Below the pieces are notes generated by a model. It worked only from the letters and a program-made list of their open reading frames with translations. It was not told where the DNA came from and did not search any database. DNA of 64,000 nt from Alkalibacterium sp049389645. Its GTDB lineage: Bacteria; Bacillota; Bacilli; Lactobacillales; Carnobacteriaceae_A. The position numbers and the translations under genes are program-made. Positions 17,423-25,782 of this stretch are shown here, in pieces (the stretch's first letter is position 1; every line of letters begins with the position of its first letter). The stretch lies in contig NZ_CP186540.1 in NCBI RefSeq assembly GCF_049389645.1, positions 558,001-622,000 of the forward strand. Direction: 5' to 3'.

Positions 17423-18352
17423 TCATTGGTTGGTTGTAATAAAATCCTTTATTCGTTCATTGATGACTTCTGTTTCAGCTATTAAGGCGTGACCTCCACT
17501 TTCAAAGGATACCAGCACCGAATTGTTAATGTGTTTATCAAGGAATTCTGCATGATTATAGGTTACAAGGAAATCATCCTTGGCATGCACTATTATAGTA
17601 GGCACTGATATTGTTCCCATAGCCTCACCAGTGAGGGGTCTAATCTCAGCTTCATAGATGTTTCCTGGGCTCCGGGGGCTCATTGGGTGCATAAAGTCTA
17701 GAATATTATCTGCATATTGTTGGTCTTCAGGGCTGAGTTCCTCATATAAATGTTGTGGAATGCCTACCATCTCCGCAAATTGGGAGCGAAACATTTTTAA
17801 CACTAGCCAAAAGCTGAAATCCGATTTCTGGATAGTGTTTATAACTTTTGTGCTCATAGGAATCTCATCACCCATGAACATGGATACAGATGAAAGCAGA
17901 ACTAAAACGCTACTCCGATTGGGGTAGTCGTGTGCAAATTGAAGCGCCGATGGTCCGCCGGCAGAAGCACCGAGAATAACCACTTGATCGATTTCAAGGT
18001 GATCAAGCAGAGCGGCGTAAATAGCGGCTTGATTCTCTACCGTCGATTCTTCTATGAAAGGAGAGCGCAGATAACCAAACCGTGAAACCGAAACAAACTT
18101 ATATCCATCCCCGAGAGCTTTCTTGCCGATCAACATTCCCTGGTCATAACCCCCTCCGGCTCCATGAATAAGGAGAGCGGCCGGGCCTTCACCTTCAACC
18201 GCATACTCTATCTCACCATATTCTGTTGAGAGAACCACACTTTCCTCAAGCACTCTTTGGCGGGCAACAGACATTTCACCACGGAACTGAACATACAAGA
18301 ATGTGAACAAGCTTATCAATAGAACCACAACAACCAATATTATTTTTTTCAT
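17423..18352 (-). CDS. Membrane-anchored alpha/beta hydrolase
   Basis: The product has 309 residues. A single N-terminal hydrophobic segment (IILVVVVLLISLFTFLYV) anchors or exports it, followed by an alpha/beta-hydrolase domain. The nucleophile elbow is GASAGG with Ser130, the oxyanion motif is HGAGGG (63-68), the acid is in HAKDDF (about 259-260), and the His is in SGGHAL (288). It is probably an esterase, lipase or C-C hydrolase acting on the outer face of the membrane; the substrate cannot be predicted. It is followed after 44 nt by the rhomboid gene, so the two may be cotranscribed. Confidence 0.8.
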   Translation of the reverse strand: MKKIILVVVVLLISLFTFLYVQFRGEMSVARQRVLEESVVLSTEYGEIEYAVEGEGPAALLIHGAGGGYDQGMLIGKKALGDGYKFVSVSRFGYLRSPFIEESTVENQAAIYAALLDHLEIDQVVILGASAGGPSALQFAHDYPNRSSVLVLLSSVSMFMGDEIPMSTKVINTIQKSDFSFWLVLKMFRSQFAEMVGIPQHLYEELSPEDQQYADNILDFMHPMSPRSPGNIYEAEIRPLTGEAMGTISVPTIIVHAKDDFLVTYNHAEFLDKHINNSVLVSFESGGHALIAETEVINERIKDFITTNQ

Positions 18353-18462
18353 ATTTACACTCCTCTCATATTATAAGTTTAAAGGTAATATGTGAAGTTA
18401 CTAGTGCTGGGATATTCTCTACTAATGGAGCCGAGGAAGAGGTCCATCGGGAATCTGCTTAC

Positions 18463-18489
18463 TCTCCTTGTAGTCCAACTACAAGGAGA
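18463..18489. repeat. Perfect 12-bp hairpin within transposon scar
   Basis: TCTCCTTGTAGT pairs exactly with ACTACAAGGAGA around a CCA loop. It lies at the left side of the IS200/IS605 remnant. It has no T-run, so it is not an obvious terminator. It may be a leftover structural end of the element. Confidence 0.4.
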
Positions 18490-18669
18490 AGACTGTATCC
18501 AGATACGAAAAAAGAACTATGGAAAGGGTCCCTGTGGTCGAAAAGCTATTTTTTCAGTAGGGTTGAGGATGTTGTCATGGCGTATGTACAAAACCAGTTA
18601 AGCTCATTCATCAGTGGGCGTTCGAGACGCGAGAAATCCCTCTTTAAAAATCAAGGGTTTTCTCGATAA
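18478..18669 (+). pseudogene. IS200/IS605 TnpA 3' remnant
   Basis: A frame on the plus strand reads RRLYPDTKKELWKGSLW then SKSYFFSRVEDVVMAYVQNQ. This is the unmistakable C-terminal part of the small IS200/IS605 (HUH-type) transposase: K-x2-LW-x-GS-x-W-S-x-SYF and then VxxYVxNQ. The catalytic HUH motif and the N-terminal two-thirds are missing, so the gene is dead. The frame runs on to a TAA at 18667-18669 through the element's terminal hairpin (18630-18665). Confidence 0.7.
18630..18665. repeat. IS200/IS605 right-end hairpin
   Basis: CGAGAAATCCCT pairs with AAGGGTTTTCTCG around an AT-rich loop. A subterminal hairpin just past tnpA is the hallmark of the right end of IS200/IS605 elements, which are moved as single strands. 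It lies directly after the transposase remnant. Confidence 0.6.
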
Positions 18670-18691
18670 TGCCTTTATAAAAATATAAGGT

Positions 18692-19708
18692 TTACTGGTT
18701 ATATATATTCATAAGTAGCCTACCTATTACTTTTAAATCACGTTGTTGAGCAATACGATATCCGTTTTCGGTTATCTCTGGAAGGATTCCTTCTAAAATT
18801 TGATATATTTTTTCTTTAAAGTCGTAGTTGTTAATTCCTTTATACACAGTTTCACCATCTGACAGCCAATTTTCATACACAGGAATGTCCCTGACCAATA
18901 TAGGTATCTTAGAAGCGAGAGCCTCAAGTAATACTATGCCCTCCGTTTCCTCATTTGTCAGGAACAGGAACAAATCGCTTCCGCAATACGCATCTCTCAA
19001 ATCATTTCTGTTTACATAGCCGGGGAAATGAAGATTTGGTAAGGGATTTTCAATTGCTTCCCTTACTGAATGTGGCACAAGATTCAAGTTTGTATATCCA
19101 AACCAGTAAAACTGATATTCCGGCATTTGCTCTGCTATCTTTACAAAGTCTAAAATACCTTTTCTTTCAATATAGTGCCCGACCGAGATGATTACTTTTT
19201 CTTGTTCCTTCAAGTCGTATTTATCACGGAATCGCTTGCGTGCATCATAATTCTGTGCAAAATAATCAATATCAACTCCATTGGAAAGGCTAAAGATTGG
19301 GCGTTTTAATCCATAACTCTCTAATAACATTTTTGAATACTCGGTAGGTGTAATAATGATATCGGCACTATTATAGCAATTAATTATCCATCTTTTAAAA
19401 ATTGGTGCAAGCAAATTGGAACCCCGAAAAGAATTTTCGAAATCTTCCATAGTAGAATGTGCGTAGTAAATAATCTTTTTGCCCTTTCTTTTTGCCCATA
19501 TGCTCATGATTCGGGAATTCGGGAAAATAGTATTAAGATGAATAATATCAAAATCATCTCTGCTATCCATAGTGTAAGGAATACCTGATAGTTTTAATGT
19601 TTTTTCCTGTTGGCGCACCGCTTGTCCAATACCGCTTTTATCCACAATCTTCAATGATCCGGAATACAATAAAATTTTCGTTTGTCTTACCATGCAAAAT
19701 AAACACAT
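18692..19708 (-). CDS. GT4 glycolipid glycosyltransferase (CpoA/LafB-like)
   Basis: This 338-residue GT4-family enzyme starts KILLYSGSLKIVDKSGIGQA, the N-terminal pattern of pneumococcal CpoA and Listeria LafB. Those enzymes add the second sugar to glucosyl-diacylglycerol, the glycolipid that anchors lipoteichoic acid. The donor site is in NEETEGIVLLEALASKIPI (E-x7-E motif) and SVGHYIERKG is the inter-domain segment. It acts on the cytoplasmic face of the membrane. ATGs at codons 1 and 6 are both possible; neither has a good ribosome binding site. A strong AAGGAGG lies about 20 nt upstream, inside the end of the preceding small ORF. Confidence 0.75.
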   Translation of the reverse strand: MCLFCMVRQTKILLYSGSLKIVDKSGIGQAVRQQEKTLKLSGIPYTMDSRDDFDIIHLNTIFPNSRIMSIWAKRKGKKIIYYAHSTMEDFENSFRGSNLLAPIFKRWIINCYNSADIIITPTEYSKMLLESYGLKRPIFSLSNGVDIDYFAQNYDARKRFRDKYDLKEQEKVIISVGHYIERKGILDFVKIAEQMPEYQFYWFGYTNLNLVPHSVREAIENPLPNLHFPGYVNRNDLRDAYCGSDLFLFLTNEETEGIVLLEALASKIPILVRDIPVYENWLSDGETVYKGINNYDFKEKIYQILEGILPEITENGYRIAQQRDLKVIGRLLMNIYNQ

Positions 19709-19718
19709 TTAAGAATCA

Positions 19719-19958
19719 TTATGCTTTTCCTCCTTCAATTAATTGAGCAGCAGAAATAACCATTAAAAAACAGCGTTTAGCCCATAACTCTAGGCTGCTA
19801 TTCCTAACGGCTTTCCTAGTAGAATTATCATTGTGAATTTTGATAATTCTATTTTTGTTGTCCCTATGAAATAACACAAAATTCATCCGGGGTAAACGAT
19901 TACTCCCATTGTATTTATTACGCAATATTTGATGCAGATGTATCTCATGTTTTTTCAT
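19719..19958 (-). CDS. Small ORF bridging two glycosyltransferase genes
   Basis: A 79-codon frame starts inside the last codons of the upstream glycosyltransferase (14 nt overlap) and ends in TAA just before the downstream one. It begins MKKHEIHLHQILRNKYNG and is rich in Asn, Arg and Lys. I do not recognise it. Its exact fit in the gap argues for a coupled gene. The lack of a separate ribosome binding site and the unremarkable sequence argue for chance. Its last codons contain AAGGAGG, which could also serve a 10-codon frame (ATG at the TAATG junction). Confidence 0.35.
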   Translation of the reverse strand: MKKHEIHLHQILRNKYNGSNRLPRMNFVLFHRDNKNRIIKIHNDNSTRKAVRNSSLELWAKRCFLMVISAAQLIEGGKA

Positions 19959-21108
19959 GATAAAGATTTATCGTATTCTGATAAATTTGTTCGACGTTCT
20001 TTGCAAATTCGGTCGAAGAATAGTTGTATTTAACACTTTCTCTGGCATTTTCACTTAAATGCTCTCGTAGTCCCTCATTGTCTAATATAGCATTTAACTT
20101 TTCTCTGAACTGTTCAAATGATTGATATTTCCAACCGTTTACACCATCTACAATAACATTTTCCAGACATGGATCTTCTCTGCAAAGAGCAGGAACCCCG
20201 TTGGCTAATGCCTCTATATAAGTCAATCCTTGTGTTTCGCTGTTTGATGCACTGACAAATAAATCCCCCAATTGGTAATAGGAACTTACCGCTTGTGAAC
20301 AAATCATTCCTGTAAAAATAACCTGATTGGAAATACCCAATTCGATTGCGCGCTCTTCCAATGCTGTGCGATGCGGTCCATCACCTACTATTAGTAAAGT
20401 AATATTCTGTCTGTTTAGTTGTGAAAAAAATAATAATATCTCTTCTAGATTTTTTTCTTTTGCTAGTCGCCCGACACATATAAGCACTCGGTCATTAGAT
20501 GGGATTCCTACTTTACTCCGGAGCTCTTCTTTCGCTGTGTTTCCCAACTGAATTTCAAATTTCTCTAAATCTATCCCCGTCGGCACGACCTGTATTTCTT
20601 GCTTAACGCCGTATTCAAGTAGTAAGGAGCGCACTTTATCTGTGGGCGCGATTACACAATTACTTTGAGTCAAAACCTTTTTGGTCAAAATTGCAACCAT
20701 CTTTTTTCCCCATTTTTTATTCGGTGAAAAATAATGAGTATAATCTTCATATATAGTATGATAAGTATGAATGATCGGTACATCAACTTCCTTTGCTATC
20801 CGTTGTGCCATAAGAAATGTACTGAATTCACATTGCGAATGGATAATATCTGGATGCCAGTCAACTAATTCCTGAATATATTCCTCGTCAATAGACAAGG
20901 CGAGCCTTGCCTTAGGATAGATTTTGCCAACGCCAGTAGATTTAATATAAATAACTTCATCTATATGTGATGACTTCCTATTCCCTGACAATGTGAGTAT
21001 TCTAACCTCATGTCCTAGTTTTTGTAACTCATTCTGTAAGTTGACTACGGATGTGACCACTCCATTTATATCAGGAGCATACTGATCAGTTGTAATTAAG
21101 ATTTTCAA
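19945..21108 (-). CDS. GT4 diacylglycerol glucosyltransferase (LafA/alMGS-like)
   Basis: This 387-residue GT4 enzyme resembles the 1,2-diacylglycerol 3-alpha-glucosyltransferases (Acholeplasma MGS, Listeria LafA, pneumococcal Spr0982). Its start MKILITTDQYAPDINGVVTS and HTYHTIYEDYTHYF are typical. VVPTGIDLEKF is the acceptor-side motif. VGRLAKEKNLEE and SETQGLTYIEALANGVPAL (E-x7-E) form the UDP-glucose site. It would make monoglucosyl-diacylglycerol for the membrane and for the lipoteichoic acid anchor. The start is TTG with AAAAGGAGAAG upstream. It is first in an operon with the second glycosyltransferase at 18692, the usual pairing for this pathway. Confidence 0.8.
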   Translation of the reverse strand: MKILITTDQYAPDINGVVTSVVNLQNELQKLGHEVRILTLSGNRKSSHIDEVIYIKSTGVGKIYPKARLALSIDEEYIQELVDWHPDIIHSQCEFSTFLMAQRIAKEVDVPIIHTYHTIYEDYTHYFSPNKKWGKKMVAILTKKVLTQSNCVIAPTDKVRSLLLEYGVKQEIQVVPTGIDLEKFEIQLGNTAKEELRSKVGIPSNDRVLICVGRLAKEKNLEEILLFFSQLNRQNITLLIVGDGPHRTALEERAIELGISNQVIFTGMICSQAVSSYYQLGDLFVSASNSETQGLTYIEALANGVPALCREDPCLENVIVDGVNGWKYQSFEQFREKLNAILDNEGLREHLSENARESVKYNYSSTEFAKNVEQIYQNTINLYHEKT

Positions 21109-21182
21109 TCGTCTTCTCCTTTTATAATTTTATTTATATATAGCGAATACCTAAAATCTGTAAGAATCAATCTGAAGTTTTC

Positions 21183-21275
21183 TCATTTTAAGAAAGATTC
21201 AAGAACTTTAATCATTTGTTTTATGTAAAGATAAAGTAAGCCAATCACAATAACCAAAACTGCGCTAATTCGAAT
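21183..21275 (-). CDS. Possible 30-residue single-pass membrane peptide
   Basis: After AGGAGG and a 6 nt spacer, an ATT codon opens a frame reading IRISAVLVIVIGLLYLYIK then QMIKVLESFLK. This is a hydrophobic helix with a short basic tail. ATT is a rare start codon, so this is uncertain. The frame lies at the edge of the phage capsid remnant and may be part of the debris. Confidence 0.25.
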   Translation of the reverse strand: MRISAVLVIVIGLLYLYIKQMIKVLESFLK

Positions 21276-21278
21276 TGA

Positions 21279-21663
21279 CTACCTCCTGTTGTAATGCCCT
21301 AGCTGAGCACCCATATAGCTAAATAGAATTATACCTGAAATTCTAGCAATAAGATGTGTTCTAAAAAAGATATTAAATTTTTTGGCATTATTCATGGCGA
21401 ACACAGCCTTGTTACGGTAAGACGCCTTAAGCGAATAAAGTAGGTCAAGCACTTCGTCGATGTTAACGGCTTTAGCGCTTACTACAATAATAGCGTGTTG
21501 CGCTTATGGTAGCTGCAAGGGTGCCTGGATTTTTGCCGAAACCGTCACCTGTGAAGAACGCGTCCTCTTCTTTGTTTCCGATACTTATGGTGAATTATTT
21601 AGAGATGTAGGTTTCAAGGTTGAATACACTGTGATCAGGCAGCTCCTCAAAAAAATTAATCAT
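21279..21663 (-). pseudogene. Decayed HK97-type phage major capsid protein fragment
   Basis: On the minus strand, three pieces match in order the middle of HK97-fold major capsid proteins: FFEELPDHSVFNLETYI, then GNKEEDAFFTGDGFGKNPG, then, after a frame change, SAKAVNIDEVLDLLYSLKA and SYRNKAVFAMNNA. The motifs 'GDGxGKPxG' and 'LLYSLKxxYRxxAVxxMN' are characteristic. A TAA interrupts the first piece and a frameshift near 21480 separates the second and third. After AMNNA the similarity stops. The gene is dead and no other phage gene is visible nearby, so this is a prophage scar. Confidence 0.75.
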
Positions 21664-21788
21664 TGTCCCCACTTTACTTAGCTTAACCCAGGAATAACAG
21701 GTTAACTTTATAGCAGTGCTAATAATTGACCTTTAGCTAACATTCTGTCAAATCAACGTTCATTTATCATTATCTCTAGAAAATAATA

Positions 21789-21885
21789 ACCCCTGAGAAC
21801 AACGTAAATACGTTATTCTCAAGGGTCATAAACTTACTATCTTATCAACAGGTTGACACTTTCGATATCCATTGATTTAGAATGC
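21789..21885 (-). repeat. rlmD-3'-end module, copy 3
   Basis: A hairpin (CCCTGAGAACAACG with CGTTATTCTCAAGGG, loop TAAATA, 21791-21825) is followed by a 17-18 nt spacer and TCAACAG. In the frame aligned to the RlmD end, the minus strand reads SKSMDIESVNLLIR-stop, very close to the RlmD tail (HVESVTLL-x-K). The frame is open for some 35 codons upstream but no longer resembles RlmD there. It lies about 130 bp from the phage capsid remnant. Confidence 0.65.
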
Positions 21886-22114
21886 CGATTTTCGCACTCG
21901 ACTTGTACGGGAGTATACCAGCTGGTTCCGGGCTTTTTTTCTGGTAAATATGCTCAACATTTAAAGTTCCAGTTGTTCTTTATTCTTTGATATAAAGCAA
22001 TCTTAAATAAATTCAATGACTCCATTCATTTGCTGCTGTTATTTATTTCCGGACATTATCCTATCCATAAGCTAATAAAAAGGTTTTAGCTTATCCTCCA
22101 TATCCTTTATTTCA
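21886..22114. other. Intergenic debris
   Basis: No gene is supported here. The sequence continues the remnant zone between the phage scar and the DUF3179-associated membrane protein gene. I see nothing clear. Confidence 0.4.
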
Positions 22115-22672
22115 CTAAATGGGAAGCTGTTTGACACTCCATAATAGAGCGCCCCCCATCAAAAGCACGCTAAAGGGGATTAAAAAGGGCTGCAGGTTGA
22201 TAAAATATACCGCAAAAGATCCGAGGGCCGGTGCTAAGGCAATAAGAAAAGTAGGGGCACAGCAAGCAAACCCTGTTAACATACTGGGTAAAGTCCCTAG
22301 CAATCCATAACCGGTGTTGATCCGACAAGTTTTTCGATAGCGGTAAGCAAAGACTGCCACCATAATGTTGGAGCCCACAAGTATTCCAAGGATTATACCT
22401 AGCAAAAGATTCATCGGTGCTAGAAAAAAGCTAATGCCTCCAAAAGTAATTGCCGCGACGGGTTCCCAAACGTAGGGAGCTCTCGACACGAACATTCTGG
22501 AAAGAGGGTTGTCCACTACGAACACCTCAAAAGACCCTTCTTGAAAAAACAAATGATCGATACTGATAAGATAAACGATAAAGTAAAGAACCATCACAAG
22601 GATTCCCACGTATTTCGCCTTGGGATCCTCCCAAATTTTACGAAACTTATTAAACCACTGTTTTTTATTCAT
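22115..22672 (-). CDS. Polytopic membrane protein with FACCAPTF motif
   Basis: This 185-residue integral membrane protein has about five hydrophobic segments. The fourth carries a paired cysteine in TGFACCAPTFLIALAPALG, reminiscent of the Cys-Cys motif of small metal-handling membrane proteins, but no family is established. The frame is open to 22792. I choose the ATG at 22670-22672 because it overlaps the stop of the DUF3179 gene (ATGAATAA) and has GGAG upstream. The overlap implies cotranslation and a shared function with the DUF3179 protein. Confidence 0.7.
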   Translation of the reverse strand: MNKKQWFNKFRKIWEDPKAKYVGILVMVLYFIVYLISIDHLFFQEGSFEVFVVDNPLSRMFVSRAPYVWEPVAAITFGGISFFLAPMNLLLGIILGILVGSNIMVAVFAYRYRKTCRINTGYGLLGTLPSMLTGFACCAPTFLIALAPALGSFAVYFINLQPFLIPFSVLLMGGALLWSVKQLPI

Positions 22673-23693
22673 AGACCATCGTCTCCGGGAAAAAAGCATA
22701 CCAAGCGAACCACATGACATCATAGGAATTGACAAAGATTTCTTCTTCCTCATCTTCAATAAAAACCCTTGCGGTATCCAGTGCTTCATCATAATTAGCT
22801 ACAAGGGAATGGTCCCCCAGAATGAAACGGATGATTTTATCCTCGGCTAATGATTTTTTTGGAATCGCAAAGGGTTCGTCTCCCACTCGGCCGGCTATCA
22901 TAACTTCCTTATTTTGAAATTGGTCATTCTCAAACATTACCGGATAAATTAACGCGTTACTATAATAAAAGCCACTGCTTTCAACATAGGAACCATAGGG
23001 ATCATCAGTATAATCTCTGATAAAACTGGTGTCTTCCGATAATACCTGAGCATCGTCATACTGTTCCTTCACCCTTCCCCAAGTAGACCAGAGAACAGGG
23101 AATTCTTCCAAACGCTGCCCCTTCAACTCCCCATCCACAGCAATACCTAAAATTTGAGGAAAATAGCTCTCGGTTTCCCGGTCATACATCACCAAATTAC
23201 TATTGATCAGTTTTCCTGAAGTACCAAAATCCGTTTCAATTCCTTGAAAACTTCCTTTATATCCAATGGCTGAACCAGTAAGAGGACAATAGGTAATGCT
23301 TACCTTCTCACCATTAAATTCTTCGTTAACGATTTCATGCCATACTAAAATGCGCTGGGGATAAATAAACACCCTATCCTCGGCCTCGACGATAAAAACA
23401 ACATCCTGATCAACCATGAGTATATCTGCTTCTGCCATAGTTTCGTATATTGGCTCCTCAATAGGTGGTATACCGTCCGGTGGAGGTCCTCCACTTTGAA
23501 TAAAGTCATGGTAGGCTGTGAGTCGCTCATCGGTCATGCTTTCAAAATCAATCAGGGATTCAGCACTTTCCTCTTCAGTCTGTGCTTCCCGATTTTCTTC
23601 AGACTGACGATTGTTATTAAACACAAAGACTCCAACAACAATCACAACAAGTATAGCCAAACTGACAATGATTTTATATTTTCGACTTTTCAT
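22665..23693 (-). CDS. DUF3179 domain protein, membrane-anchored
   Basis: This 342-residue protein has an N-terminal hydrophobic anchor (IIVSLAILVVIVVGVFVF) followed by an acidic linker and a DUF3179 domain facing outward. Diagnostic motifs are all present: GGPPPDGIPPIEEP, ILVWHEIVNEEFNG, SITYCPLTGSAIGY, FGTSGKLINSNLVMYDRET, and near the end MWFAWYAFFPET. The conserved Cys, His and Tyr residues of the family are intact. The biochemical role of DUF3179 is unknown. It is cotranslated with the cysteine-motif membrane protein that overlaps its stop codon. Confidence 0.85.
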   Translation of the reverse strand: MKSRKYKIIVSLAILVVIVVGVFVFNNNRQSEENREAQTEEESAESLIDFESMTDERLTAYHDFIQSGGPPPDGIPPIEEPIYETMAEADILMVDQDVVFIVEAEDRVFIYPQRILVWHEIVNEEFNGEKVSITYCPLTGSAIGYKGSFQGIETDFGTSGKLINSNLVMYDRETESYFPQILGIAVDGELKGQRLEEFPVLWSTWGRVKEQYDDAQVLSEDTSFIRDYTDDPYGSYVESSGFYYSNALIYPVMFENDQFQNKEVMIAGRVGDEPFAIPKKSLAEDKIIRFILGDHSLVANYDEALDTARVFIEDEEEEIFVNSYDVMWFAWYAFFPETMVYE

Positions 23694-23814
23694 TATTCCG
23701 CCTCCTACACTAATGAAAAATAGGCCATTGTCACTTTATGTTTATTTAATTATCCACTGACTTCTGTCAAAAATCAATTCATTGAGCTCCATTTCATGGT
23801 AGAAAAAGAGTACA

Positions 23815-23864
23815 TTAAAAAATGCAGGGAAAGAACAATTTCACATTGTCATTTCCCTGCATTT
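23815..23864 (-). terminator. Terminator of pyrKD operon
   Basis: AATGCAGGGAAA pairs with TTTCCCTGCATT around an internal AAT/ATT stem. On the minus strand a TTTTTT run follows. It lies 134 nt past the pyrD stop. Confidence 0.75.
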
Positions 23865-23997
23865 CCAAGCTTTCCATGGTTCGCAATTATATGATTTTCT
23901 TAATAATCTTAACACGCATGTATAGGTACTCTTTCTGATGATCTGATTAACAATTATTTATCATCCATGTACTTATAACTGGTGAAAACAGATAAGT

Positions 23998-24909
23998 CTA
24001 TACGCTGTGTGCGCTCCCGATTGCTTCTTTTACGTTTTCAAATCCATACTTTTTCAAAGTAGCCGGCAGTTGGTCAATCAATTCTTTGCATATCATCGGA
24101 TTCTGAAAATTCGCCGTACCCACAGCAACTGCACTGGCACCGGCCATTAAAAACTCCAGAACATCTTCGGGCGTCAATATGCCACCCATCCCAATGATAG
24201 GAATATTAACAGCTTTGTATACATCATAAATCATGCGGATAGCCACAGGCTTGATAGCCGGTCCTGAAAGTCCACCTACCTTATTACTCAACAGTGGACG
24301 CCGTTTATCGAGATCGATTTTCATCCCAGTCAGGGTGTTGATCATCGTCAACCCATCGGCACCTGCACTCTCTACCGCTTTTGCTATACTGACAATATCC
24401 GCTGCGTTTGGTGACAATTTTACATAAACGGGAACATTAGAATGCTTCTTTACACGTCTAGTGACTTCATAGGCGACTTCTGGTATCGTACCGAACTGTA
24501 CACCCCCCTCTTTGACATTTGGGCAGGAGATATTCAACTCGATTGCATCAATAAGATCAGTTTTTTGGAAAGCTTTGGCTACATTTTCGTATTCCTCAAT
24601 CGTACTGCCGGCAATATTGGCAATGACAGGAAGATCGAATTTTTTGAGAAAGGGTAGTTCATTTTCAATTATTTTATGGACACCTGGATTCTGCAGTCCA
24701 ATAGCATTCAGCATACCTGATCTTGTTTCTGCTACACGTGGTGTCTGATTTCCTAACCGCTTATGTTCCGTTGCAGCTTTGATCATAATGGCGCCCAGTT
24801 CACTCAAATCATAGAACTGACTAAATTCACGGCCAAAGCTAAAACATCCTGATGCCGGCATGATGGGATTTTTCAATTTCAATCCTGGTAAATCGATTGC
24901 TAGAGACAT
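23998..24909 (-). CDS. pyrD: Dihydroorotate dehydrogenase, class 1B catalytic subunit
   Basis: This is the 303-residue catalytic (FMN) subunit of the NAD-linked dihydroorotate dehydrogenase, the fourth step of UMP synthesis. It is a TIM barrel starting MSLAIDLPGLKLKNPIMPAS. The class 1 catalytic Cys lies in ELNISCPNV, FMN contacts are in YVKLSPN and IIGMGGI, and MINTLTGMKID is the substrate loop. Its ATG overlaps the stop of pyrK, so the two subunits are made together. The operon is under tandem PyrR attenuators upstream. Confidence 0.93.
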   Translation of the reverse strand: MSLAIDLPGLKLKNPIMPASGCFSFGREFSQFYDLSELGAIMIKAATEHKRLGNQTPRVAETRSGMLNAIGLQNPGVHKIIENELPFLKKFDLPVIANIAGSTIEEYENVAKAFQKTDLIDAIELNISCPNVKEGGVQFGTIPEVAYEVTRRVKKHSNVPVYVKLSPNAADIVSIAKAVESAGADGLTMINTLTGMKIDLDKRRPLLSNKVGGLSGPAIKPVAIRMIYDVYKAVNIPIIGMGGILTPEDVLEFLMAGASAVAVGTANFQNPMICKELIDQLPATLKKYGFENVKEAIGSAHSV

Positions 24910-25682
24910 TATATTTTCACCTCGCCTGAATGGAATACGGGTCCGTCCTGACAGATCTTCTTATTACTTTTCTCGTCTTTTGTCGGAACTACACAGGCAT
25001 AACAGGCACCAATTCCACATCCCATTCTTTCCTCCAATGACAAAAATCCTTTTTCATCTTTAAGTTTTATCTCAATCGCCTTTAACATGGGTGTGGGCCC
25101 ACAGGCAAAATAATAGTCGAATTTAGGTTGCTCCTGTTCAATTATATCTGTGACATAGCCTTGATGCCCATAACTGCCATCATTTGTTGTCACATAACAC
25201 TTCCCAAGACATTGGAACTGCTCTTCATAAAAGACATCTTCTTTTGACTGAAATCCAATGACTGTAGTGACATGAACCCCTTTTTCTATCAGTTTTTTTG
25301 CTAAATAGTAGAGAGGTGGTACACCAATACCTCCACCCACTAAGAGAGCATGTGTCATCTCCAGCTGATCGATTCTATACCCGCTACCGCAAGGAATGAG
25401 CATATTAAGTGAATCATCTTTTCTTAGTCGACTCAGCTTTCGTGTTCCTTCTCCAAGTTCTTTGTAAATGAGTGTTAACTTGTTTCCTTCCTTATCTAAA
25501 TCAGCAATGGAAATCGGACGTCTTAGCATATGCTCACTTGAGGATCCGATTTGAATATAGACAAACTGTCCGGGTCTAATCGTTTCAAGAAGATCTTGAT
25601 CTACGTGAATATCAAGTTTTACAGTATCTTTTGCAATTACGGTAATTGACTTTATCTTTGTCTCTATAAGTTTCATTAACAA
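24909..25682 (-). CDS. pyrK: Dihydroorotate dehydrogenase electron transfer subunit
   Basis: This 257-residue iron-sulfur flavoprotein passes electrons from PyrD to NAD. An FAD-binding barrel (LRRPISIADLD) is followed by an NAD-binding domain (HALLVGGGIGVPPLYYLAKK). A C-terminal 2Fe-2S cluster site, CGIGACYAC, is completed by the Cys in KKICQDGPVF. The residue order agrees with Lactococcus and Bacillus PyrK. It is the first gene in the pyrK-pyrD operon; the start ATG is 1-2 codons ahead of MKLIETK. Confidence 0.92.
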   Translation of the reverse strand: MLMKLIETKIKSITVIAKDTVKLDIHVDQDLLETIRPGQFVYIQIGSSSEHMLRRPISIADLDKEGNKLTLIYKELGEGTRKLSRLRKDDSLNMLIPCGSGYRIDQLEMTHALLVGGGIGVPPLYYLAKKLIEKGVHVTTVIGFQSKEDVFYEEQFQCLGKCYVTTNDGSYGHQGYVTDIIEQEQPKFDYYFACGPTPMLKAIEIKLKDEKGFLSLEERMGCGIGACYACVVPTKDEKSNKKICQDGPVFHSGEVKI

Positions 25683-25782
25683 TAGCCTCCAGTATTTTCA
25701 CAGTAACTACAACTAAAAATGGCATTTTATAAAGCTACTTGTATCAGCTTTGTTGTGTATGCATTTATTATTTTTTAGACAT

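Noticed and set aside
18392..18601. 69-codon plus-strand frame starting MKLLVLGYSLL
   Set aside because: The transposase remnant lies in a different frame of the same DNA and explains the region; this frame has no ribosome binding site.
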